Shown: in pieces, positions 34,029 to 40,615 of the stretch
Layout: each line of letters opens with the position of its first letter
How positions within the stretch are numbered: the first letter of the stretch is position 1
Source of the DNA: Psychromarinibacter halotolerans
GTDB taxonomy: Bacteria; Pseudomonadota; Alphaproteobacteria; Rhodobacterales; Rhodobacteraceae
Reading direction: 5' to 3'
NCBI RefSeq assembly: GCF_029168315.1
Contig: NZ_JARGYD010000002.1
Span: 186,001-250,000, forward strand
DNA length: 64,000 nucleotides
Notes under the pieces: generated by a model
Told to the model about the DNA's origin: nothing
Databases searched by the model: none
The model's input: only the letters and a program-made list of their open reading frames with translations
Made by a program: the position numbers and the translations under genes

Positions 34029-34858
34029 TGCAACGCGCATCCGCCGCGACGCTGCCCGACGGGCGGCTGCATCTGCATCACGGCCCGATGGACATCATCG
34101 CGGATGCCGCTGGCCCGGCGCGCGAAGACGCGCTTCGCCGCGCGGCGGCACGGTTCGACGGGCTGCTGGAAGAACTGGTGACCGAACTGCCGATGCTGCG
34201 CACACCGGCCACGGAATTTCCAACTGTCGATGGTCCGGTCGCCCAGCGCATGCTGAACGCGGTCACGCCTTTCACGCCAGAGTTTGTCACGCCGATGGCC
34301 GCCGTCGCGGGATCGGTCGCGGACGAGATCGTGGCCGCGATGGCGGGGGACGGCGTAACGCGCGCCCATGCCAACAACGGCGGCGACATCGCCTTTCATC
34401 TGACCGCCGGCGAACAGGCCAGCGCGGCCTTGGCGGGGCCGGTCCCGGCGCGCATCGACCTGCCGTTCGACGGCCCGGTGCGGGGCATCGCCACCTCAGG
34501 CTGGCAGGGGCGCAGCCACTCGCTTGGCATCGCGGACAGCGTGACCGTGCTGGCCACCAGTGCGGCGCAGGCCGACGCCGCCGCGACGATGATCGCCAAC
34601 GCCGTCGACCTGCCCGATCATCCCGGCATCCTGCGCACCCCGGCGCGCGAACTGTTCCCCGACAGCGACCTTGGCCCGCGCCCCGTGACCGTCGAGGTTC
34701 TGCCCCTGACCGAGGCAGAGCAAGCGATGGCCCTCAGCCGCGGCATGGCCGCCGCCGAACGGTACCGGGCAAGCGGGCTGATCGTGGCCGCGCTGTTGGT
34801 GCTGGGCGGTGACACGCGCACCACGGGTGATCTTTTCCCCGTGGCAGAATCGCGCTGA
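34028..34858 (+). CDS. UPF0280 family protein (ApbE-like fold)
   Basis: 276 residues. UPF0280 traits are the HGPMDIIADA opening, the central PMAAVAGSVADEIVAAM, the HANNGGDIAFHL strand-turn (equivalent to the ApbE NxGGD motif) and SGWQGRSHSLGIADSVTVLA. The family belongs to the ApbE superfamily, whose founding member attaches FMN to threonine or serine of target proteins. TGATG overlap with the reductase gene implies coupled translation and a shared job; flavinylation of the reductase is my inference. No signal peptide, unlike most periplasmic ApbE proteins. Confidence 0.85.
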   Translation: MQRASAATLPDGRLHLHHGPMDIIADAAGPAREDALRRAAARFDGLLEELVTELPMLRTPATEFPTVDGPVAQRMLNAVTPFTPEFVTPMAAVAGSVADEIVAAMAGDGVTRAHANNGGDIAFHLTAGEQASAALAGPVPARIDLPFDGPVRGIATSGWQGRSHSLGIADSVTVLATSAAQADAAATMIANAVDLPDHPGILRTPARELFPDSDLGPRPVTVEVLPLTEAEQAMALSRGMAAAERYRASGLIVAALLVLGGDTRTTGDLFPVAESR

Positions 34859-34878
34859 GCCATGCTATCCCTTGTGGC

Positions 34879-36798
34879 ATGTCCAGCGCACACCCCAAGA
34901 TAGACCCAGCGGAAAGCATCCGCACCCCGATCCGTCAGCTTGACGAAGCCGCGATCAACCGGATCGCCGCCGGCGAAGTCGTGGAACGTCCCGCCTCGGC
35001 GGTGAAGGAACTGGTCGAGAACGCTTTGGACGCGGGCGCGACCCGGATCGAGGTCGCCGTCGCCGATGGCGGCAAGACTCTGATCCGCGTCACCGACGAT
35101 GGGCACGGCATCCCCGCCGACGAACTGCCGCTGGCGCTGTCCCGGCACGCGACGTCGAAGATCGACGGGACCGACCTGCTGAACATCCACAGCTTCGGTT
35201 TCCGCGGAGAAGCCCTGCCCTCGCTGGGGGCGGTCGGGCGGCTGACGATCACCTCGCGCTCAGGCAACGAAGCGGCGACCATCGCCGTTTCCGGCAGCCG
35301 GATCGACCCGGTGAAACCCGCCGCGCTGAACCGGGGCACGGTGGTCGAGTTGCGCGACATCTTCTTCGCTACCCCCGCGCGGCTGAAATTCATGCGCAGC
35401 GACCGCGCCGAAAGTCAGGCGGTGGGCGACGTGATCAAGCGGCTGGCGATGGCCGAGCCCTATGTCGGCTTCACGCTGCGCGACGTCTCTGGCGGCGGCG
35501 AGGGGCGCGTGACCTTCCGCGCCGATCCCGAAACGGGTGATCTGTTCGACGCCTTGCACGGGCGGCTTGGGCGCATCCTTGGGGCCGAGTTCGCCGAGAA
35601 CGCGCTGCGGATCGGGGCCGACCGCAACGGGCTGTCGCTGTCGGGCTATGCCGCGCTGCCGACCTATTCGCGCGGGTCCTCGGTGGCGCAGTACCTGTTC
35701 GTCAACGGACGACCGGTGCGCGACAAGATGCTGCTGGGTGCGCTGCGGGCGGCCTATTCCGATTACCTGTCGCGCGACCGGCATCCGGCGGCGGTGCTGT
35801 TCATCGAGTGCGACCCGCACCTTGTCGACGTCAACGTCCACCCCGCCAAGTCCGAGGTCCGGTTCCGCGAACCCGGCATCGCGCGCGGTCTTATCGTATC
35901 TGGCCTGCGGCACGCGCTGGCCGAAGCCGGGCACCGCGCCTCGACCACCGTGGCTGGTGCGACGCTGGGCGCGATGCGGCCAGAGGCACCCGAAGCCTCC
36001 GCGCCGCGCGTGTACCAGATGGACCGCCCACGCGGCGGGTATGCCGCGCCGCACCATGCCTCGTCGCGCGCGCTGACCGAAGCCCGTGACTGGCAGGCAC
36101 CTGATTGGCAGGCCTCCTCCGCTCCTGCCCCGCAGTACGGCTTTGCCGAAACCGGGGCGCGGCAGGCGCGGGTCGAGCCCGTGATCGAGAATGACACGCC
36201 CGACGCGACGCCCGCGCATCTGCCGCTTGGTGCGGCGCGCGGGCAGGTTCACCAGAACTACATCATCGCCCAGACCGACGACGGCATGGTCATCGTCGAC
36301 CAGCACGCGGCGCACGAGCGGCTGGTGTACGAGAAGCTGAAACGCCAGATGGCCGAGAACGGCGTCGCCGCGCAGGCGCTGCTGATCCCCGAGGTGGTCG
36401 AAATGTCGGACGGCGATGCGTCCGCCCTGCTGGACTTGGCCGACGACCTGCAACGTCTGGGCCTGACGATCGAACCCTTCGGCGCCGGAGCCGTGGCGGT
36501 ACGCGAAACGCCCGCGATCCTTGGGCAGGTCGATGCCGCCGCCATGCTGCGCGACATCGTGGACGAACTTGCCGACATGGGCGACAGCCAGACCGTGAAG
36601 GACCGGATCGAGGCGGTGCTGTCCCGCGTTGCCTGCCACGGATCGGTCCGGTCCGGGCGCCGCATGACCGGCGACGAGATGAACGCACTGCTGCGCGAGA
36701 TGGAAGCGACGCCGCATTCCGGCCAGTGCAACCACGGACGTCCGACCTATGTCGAACTGAAGCTGTCCGACATCGAACGGCTGTTCGGCCGCACATGA
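34879..36798 (+). CDS. mutL: DNA mismatch repair protein MutL
   Basis: 639 residues. The N-terminal GHKL ATPase shows IAAGEVVERPASAVKELVENALDAG-type motif I (E32-region to N48), DDGHGI (about 74-79) and the HATSKI and GFRGEAL motifs. The C-terminal domain has DQHAAHERLVYE (about residue 474), matching the DQHA-x2-E-x4-E endonuclease motif, with ACHGSVRSG and QCNHGRPT metal-binding segments. So it should be a nicking MutL, as usual where MutH is absent. It is linked to rmuC by an ATGA overlap. The upstream ribosome site is weak. Confidence 0.97.
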   Translation: MSSAHPKIDPAESIRTPIRQLDEAAINRIAAGEVVERPASAVKELVENALDAGATRIEVAVADGGKTLIRVTDDGHGIPADELPLALSRHATSKIDGTDLLNIHSFGFRGEALPSLGAVGRLTITSRSGNEAATIAVSGSRIDPVKPAALNRGTVVELRDIFFATPARLKFMRSDRAESQAVGDVIKRLAMAEPYVGFTLRDVSGGGEGRVTFRADPETGDLFDALHGRLGRILGAEFAENALRIGADRNGLSLSGYAALPTYSRGSSVAQYLFVNGRPVRDKMLLGALRAAYSDYLSRDRHPAAVLFIECDPHLVDVNVHPAKSEVRFREPGIARGLIVSGLRHALAEAGHRASTTVAGATLGAMRPEAPEASAPRVYQMDRPRGGYAAPHHASSRALTEARDWQAPDWQASSAPAPQYGFAETGARQARVEPVIENDTPDATPAHLPLGAARGQVHQNYIIAQTDDGMVIVDQHAAHERLVYEKLKRQMAENGVAAQALLIPEVVEMSDGDASALLDLADDLQRLGLTIEPFGAGAVAVRETPAILGQVDAAAMLRDIVDELADMGDSQTVKDRIEAVLSRVACHGSVRSGRRMTGDEMNALLREMEATPHSGQCNHGRPTYVELKLSDIERLFGRT

Positions 36799-37964
36799 TC
36801 GAGATCGGCGGCACCGCCTATTCGCTGCAGGATCCCGTCGTCTGGGTCGCGCTTGGCGGCGGCGGGCTGATGCTGCTTCTTGTCCTGCTTCTGATCGTCT
36901 CGATCCGCCGCGCAGGCCGGTCCGCCGCCGCGGCCGAGAAGGTTTCGGCGCATATGGCGGGGCTGGGGCAGCGCGTGCAAATGCTGTCGGACGGGCAGCA
37001 ACAGCTGTTCGGCGGGCTGAATTCCGTGTCCGAGGCGCAGGCGGTGCAGCAGGCGCAGACGCTGCAACTGATGGAACAGCGGCTGGCCGAGGTCAGCCGG
37101 GTAACGGGCGAGGCGCTTCAGGGATCAGCCACCCGCACCGCCCGGTCGCTTGGGGCGCTGCAGGAACGGCTGGAAGCGATCGACAAGGCGCAGGAGAACA
37201 TCACGCGGCTGTCGGGCGACGTGCTGTCGCTGCAGGACATCCTGTCGAACAAGCAGACGCGCGGGGCGTTCGGGGAAATCCAGTTGAACGACATCGTGGG
37301 CAAGGCTCTGCCGTCGGACAGCTATACGCTGCAGGCCACCCTGTCGAACGGTCGGCGCGCCGATTGCCTGATCCATCTGCCGGAACCTCCGGGCCCCATC
37401 GTCATCGACGCAAAGTTCCCGCTGGAAGCCTACGAACGGCTTCGCGCGGCAGAGGACAAGGCCGCGCTGGCCGAGGCGCAACGCCAGATGCGCACCGCCG
37501 TGCGCGCGCATGTCCGCGCGATTTCCGAGAAGTACATCCTTGATGGCGAGACCGCCGATGGCGCGCTGATGTTCCTGCCGTCGGAAGCGGTCTATGCCGA
37601 ACTGCACGCGAACTTCCCCGAACTGGTGCGCGAAGGCTTCGACGCGCGGGTCTGGATCGTGTCGCCTACCACCTGCATGGCGACGCTGAACACGATGCGC
37701 GCCATCCTCAAGGACGCGCGGATGCGGGCGCAGGCGGGAGCGATCCGCCAGACGCTGCGGCTGCTTCACCGCGACGTGGAATTGGTCCTGCAGCGCGCGG
37801 GCAAGCTGGAAACGCATTTCCGTCAGGCGCGCGAGGATGTCGAGGGCATCGGCACCGCCGCCGAACGCGCGGGCAAGCGGGCGGCGAAGCTGGACAACTT
37901 CGACTTCGAGGAACTGGAACCGGACCGGGACGGCGCTGTGGTGCCCCTGCCCCGGAACGGTTAG
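36795..37964 (+). CDS. rmuC: DNA recombination protein RmuC homolog
   Basis: 389 residues. An N-terminal membrane anchor (about 15-38) is followed by a long coiled coil (about 45-130) and the RmuC nuclease-like domain: RGAFGEIQLNDIVG, VIDAKFPLEAYERL and MFLPSEAVYAEL. RmuC limits DNA inversions at short inverted repeats and is thought to be a nuclease-fold protein. Start is the ATGA overlap with mutL. The gene converges on and overlaps the stop of the acidic-repeat protein by four bases. Confidence 0.93.
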   Translation: MIEIGGTAYSLQDPVVWVALGGGGLMLLLVLLLIVSIRRAGRSAAAAEKVSAHMAGLGQRVQMLSDGQQQLFGGLNSVSEAQAVQQAQTLQLMEQRLAEVSRVTGEALQGSATRTARSLGALQERLEAIDKAQENITRLSGDVLSLQDILSNKQTRGAFGEIQLNDIVGKALPSDSYTLQATLSNGRRADCLIHLPEPPGPIVIDAKFPLEAYERLRAAEDKAALAEAQRQMRTAVRAHVRAISEKYILDGETADGALMFLPSEAVYAELHANFPELVREGFDARVWIVSPTTCMATLNTMRAILKDARMRAQAGAIRQTLRLLHRDVELVLQRAGKLETHFRQAREDVEGIGTAAERAGKRAAKLDNFDFEELEPDRDGAVVPLPRNG

Positions 37965-39007
37965 GGGCCGACGTCCAGCCTGATATCCCCCTCGGTCGTG
38001 TAGGGCGCGCCGTTCAGGACAGCGATGCGGGTGCCGTTCAACAGCACATCGGCGTCGGCGCCATCCGGCGATGGCGCGACCTGAACGTGCGGGGGGCCGT
38101 CCGCCGACCAGTCATCCCCCACCTGAATACGCAGCAGATCATCGCCTGGCGCGAAACCCTGTACCTCGGCCGGCATGGCGGCAGAACCGGTCTGCCAGCC
38201 GCCATCCGCCAGTTCGGCGTCCGGGTCCACGGGGTCCAGCACGTCATCCGTGCCGTCGGGCCCGGGGCCGTCCGGCGTGTCGGGATCGACCGGATCAAGG
38301 ACGTCTCCCGCCACGCCGGGCCCCGGCTGGTCGGGGGTGTCGGGATCGACGGGGTCCAGCACATCTGCCGTATCGTCCGCCTCGTCGGGGTCCACCGGGT
38401 CGACAACGGGGCCGTCCTCCTCGGGGCCCGGCGCATCCGGGGTGTCGGGATCGACCGGGTCGATCACGTCGTCCTCCCCGTCCGGGCCGGGCGTGTCCGG
38501 TGTATCGGGCTCCGTCGGATCCACGACAACGTCGCCAAGGATCGTCGATGCCTCGTCAAGGCTGATCTCCAGCAGGTCTCCCGACGACAGATCGAGGACA
38601 GACAGAAAGACATCCCCCGTCGGCACCTCCTGCAAGCCGGGGAAGGTCAAAGTCATGACCTCGTCATCGGCGAAGGCGATGGACAGGCGCGCGGTGTCGT
38701 CGGACGTGGCGGTGTCGAAGAACAGGTCATCCCCGACGCCGGTCAGGTCCAGCACGACGCTGTCCTCGCCCGGCTGGAAATCGGGGAAGCTGTGCTCTCC
38801 CGGCCCGGCGGCAAGCAGGTGCCGCGCGCCGTCCCGTGACGCGTCATCGTCCGAGGACCCTCCGGCCATGTCGTCCAGCGGCGTGTCTTCGGTTCCGTGC
38901 GGCGTGTCGGGGTCCGGCTCTGGCGGCTGGCCGGGGCCGAAATTGGATTCAAGGATCGGCATCGCCGCGAACGGCAGCAATCCGAGCAATAGCAAAGCGG
39001 CAATCAA
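37961..39007 (-). CDS. acidic, Asp-Pro repeat protein with N-terminal anchor
   Basis: Unrecognised 348-residue protein, extremely acidic. Residues 1-19 are hydrophobic (signal or anchor). Residues 160-263 hold five imperfect copies of a roughly 20-residue unit built on DPVDPDTPDxPGP and DDVLDP. On either side are related DFQPGEDSVVLDL and GFAPGDDLLRIQVGDDW segments, a pattern seen in secreted calcium-binding-like proteins of this group. The start is TTG with a strong GGAGGTGGG site eight bases upstream. It may be exported and bind cations; function unknown. Likely related to the smaller acidic gene just upstream. Confidence 0.7.
   Translation of the reverse strand: MIAALLLLGLLPFAAMPILESNFGPGQPPEPDPDTPHGTEDTPLDDMAGGSSDDDASRDGARHLLAAGPGEHSFPDFQPGEDSVVLDLTGVGDDLFFDTATSDDTARLSIAFADDEVMTLTFPGLQEVPTGDVFLSVLDLSSGDLLEISLDEASTILGDVVVDPTEPDTPDTPGPDGEDDVIDPVDPDTPDAPGPEEDGPVVDPVDPDEADDTADVLDPVDPDTPDQPGPGVAGDVLDPVDPDTPDGPGPDGTDDVLDPVDPDAELADGGWQTGSAAMPAEVQGFAPGDDLLRIQVGDDWSADGPPHVQVAPSPDGADADVLLNGTRIAVLNGAPYTTEGDIRLDVGP
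38219..38530 (-). repeat. coding tandem repeat (about 60 bases x 5)
   Basis: Five imperfect direct copies of a unit of about 60 bases, inside the acidic-protein gene, encoding the DPVDPDTPD-type repeats. Recombination between copies could change repeat number. Confidence 0.75.
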
Positions 39008-39104
39008 CGTCCCACCTCCGGCGAGGCCCCCACGCGTGTTGTAAGGAGCAGACCTGAAGGAAGAGTCGCAATAACCTTTAGGGTTTAAGCTTAACGTCCG
39101 CGCC

Positions 39105-39488
39105 CTACCCGGCTTCGACGATGCGCACCGCGTCGGCGGTCAGGGGTCCGTTCACCGACTGGACCCGCGCGATCTCGGCCCCGTCCAGCGAAACGACCGA
39201 TGTGCCGTTGTCGTCGGTCACGGACACGTCCGGGTCCGTCATGCCGACCGGCAGTTCCACGACGATCACGTCAGAGGCAGGGTCGAAGGCGTCCAGCGTC
39301 TCGGGGCCCTCGGGGTCATCGGCTTCGGGTGCATCCACCAGCTTGGCAACGTCCATCACCGGCGTGTCACCGGAGTCGCCGCCTACGACCTCTGGGTCGT
39401 CCTCGGCGGGTGCTTCGTCATCGTTGGAGAATGCGTCAAGCGACAGGCCCAACAGCATCATGCCTAGCAGCATGGCAAGACTCATCAT
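39105..39488 (-). CDS. small acidic anchored protein
   Basis: Unrecognised 127-residue protein starting MMSLAMLLGMMLLGLSLDAF (anchor or signal), then a very acidic linker and a segment AFDPASDVIVVELPVGM resembling the FQPGEDSVVLDL and FAPGDDLLRIQV stretches of the neighbouring 348-residue protein. The two probably share ancestry and perhaps location. Start could be either of two adjacent ATGs. The 97 bases between the two genes contain a TTAAGCTTAA palindrome (39085-39094) and no terminator. Confidence 0.6.
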   Translation of the reverse strand: MMSLAMLLGMMLLGLSLDAFSNDDEAPAEDDPEVVGGDSGDTPVMDVAKLVDAPEADDPEGPETLDAFDPASDVIVVELPVGMTDPDVSVTDDNGTSVVSLDGAEIARVQSVNGPLTADAVRIVEAG

Positions 39489-39610
39489 ACCCGATACCCC
39501 GGTTTCAGGTTACAGCAGCACGCTGACGCTATCGTTTCGCCACGAGTTCGACAAAATTCCGCCCAATTTCGCCGGGAATGCGCCGTTGTGCCGCGATTGT
39601 ACCGACGCGT

Positions 39611-39628
39611 TGCCGGAATTGTCCGGCA
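39611..39628. other. hairpin in 301-base gap upstream of rpsO
   Basis: TGCCGGA-ATTG-TCCGGCA, a perfect 7-base stem lying between the divergent acidic-protein gene and the rpsO promoter. The rest of the gap 39489-39789 shows no gene. Role unknown; there is no T run on either strand. Confidence 0.4.
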
Positions 39629-39664
39629 GGTGGAAACACCACGCGCGATCTGTCGAGATTCGCG

Positions 39665-39692
39665 CTTTGCAAAGCCCGGGCGATGGACTATA
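39665..39692 (+). promoter_or_regulatory. probable rpsO promoter
   Basis: TTGCAA (39665-39670) and TATATG (39687-39692) with a 16-base spacer, about 100 bases before the rpsO start, leaving a leader long enough for S15 autoregulation. By eye only. Confidence 0.45.
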
Positions 39693-39789
39693 TGCGCGGC
39701 TTCCGTCCGGACGATCCGGGCGGTTGCCTCTCCACGGGCCCTGCTGGACGACATCCCGGCTTGCGCCATCAATCCGAAAGGAGACCCCG

Positions 39790-40059
39790 ATGTCGATTAC
39801 TGTCGAAGAAAAGACCCGCCTGATGAAGGAATTCGCCACCAAGGACGGTGATACCGGTTCGCCGGAAGTCCAGGTTGCGATCCTGACCAGCCGCATCTCG
39901 ACCCTGACCGAGCACTTCAAGACCCATAAGAAGGACAACCACTCGCGTCGTGGCCTTCTGAAGCTGGTGGCTCAGCGCCGCAAGCTGCTGGACTACGTGA
40001 AGGGCAAGGACGTGAAGCGCTACCAGGACCTGATCCAGCGCCTCGGCATCCGCCGCTAA
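39790..40059 (+). CDS. rpsO: 30S ribosomal protein S15 (uS15)
   Basis: 89 residues, MSITVEEKTRLMKEFATK... through DNHSRRGLLKLVAQRRKLLDY to the terminal RYQDLIQRLGIRR, full length and canonical for S15, which binds 16S rRNA early in small-subunit assembly. AAAGGAGACC is a strong ribosome site. The gene precedes pnp as in many bacteria, but here a reverse-strand gene and two terminators' worth of spacing separate them. Confidence 0.98.
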   Translation: MSITVEEKTRLMKEFATKDGDTGSPEVQVAILTSRISTLTEHFKTHKKDNHSRRGLLKLVAQRRKLLDYVKGKDVKRYQDLIQRLGIRR

Positions 40060-40082
40060 GCGACGGCACAGTCCGATTTTCG

Positions 40083-40118
40083 ACGCCCGCCCGGTCCGCC
40101 GCGCGGGCGTTTGATTTT
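40083..40118 (+). terminator. rho-independent terminator of rpsO
   Basis: ACGCCCGC (40083-40090) pairs with GCGGGCGT (40103-40110) and is followed by TTGATTTTC. Located 24 bases after the rpsO stop. Confidence 0.8.
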
Positions 40119-40162
40119 CCGGCTTTCGAATTTTCGACGAAAGCCCACCGGCTGTCGCCCTA

Positions 40163-40390
40163 TCAGACCAACCGGCGCATCGGCGCGCGATTGCAGATCA
40201 CGATGAACTGGCCGCCAGCCTCTAGCAGGTGAAACCCGCGCGCCCGCACTGCGGCGACGAAGGTGGCGCGCCCGATCTCAGCCTCGACCCAATCGACCGA
40301 ACGGCGGACCACGCCGCCATCCCCGACCGCCTTGGCAGAGAACAGAAGTTCGACCCATTGATCCGGGCGGCTGTAAGACGGCATGACCAT
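40163..40390 (-). CDS. conserved hypothetical protein (75 aa) between rpsO and pnp
   Basis: 75-residue soluble protein MVMPSYSRPDQWVELLFSAKAVGDGG... ending RGFHLLEAGGQFIVICNRAPMRRLV. I recall similar short Rhodobacteraceae proteins, sometimes mislabelled phosphoribosylanthranilate isomerase, but it is far too short for that enzyme. AAAGGTTGCGGC before the chosen start supports it; a longer start 34 codons upstream has no such site. Function unknown. It is on the strand opposite to both flanking translation and RNA-decay genes. Confidence 0.62.
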   Translation of the reverse strand: MVMPSYSRPDQWVELLFSAKAVGDGGVVRRSVDWVEAEIGRATFVAAVRARGFHLLEAGGQFIVICNRAPMRRLV

Positions 40391-40574
40391 GCCGCAACCT
40401 TTCCCGGGCGGGGTTAACATTTCCTGAACAGGTGACCCGCCGTCAGAGAAACCGGTTTCAAAATGCGCCATTCTCCTGTATGGCCCGCCCATCTGAGACG
40501 ATGTGCACCAGTCCCCGGCACGCGAAATGGATGACAGGGGACGGCGGCAATGGGGCCGCCAATCAAACGGGAGA

Positions 40575-40600
40575 CCCGGGATACGCCCGGGAGGGCTCCC
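40575..40600 (+). promoter_or_regulatory. GC-rich hairpins in the pnp leader
   Basis: CCCGGG-ATACG-CCCGGG (40575-40591), and overlapping it GGGAG-GG-CTCCC (40589-40600), lie 16-41 bases before the pnp start and would be mutually exclusive. PNPase is commonly autoregulated through leader cleavage by RNase III, so these are candidates for that control; inferred from position. Confidence 0.5.
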
Positions 40601-40615
40601 TCATAGGATACGCAT

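Noticed and set aside
38219..38530. Tandem repeats considered as a CRISPR-like array
   Set aside because: The repeats are adjacent, without spacers, in frame, and encode an acidic repeat domain.
40391..40492. Longer start for the 75-residue gene between rpsO and pnp
   Set aside because: The extra 34 codons lack a ribosome site, while AAAGGTTGCGGC precedes the internal start.
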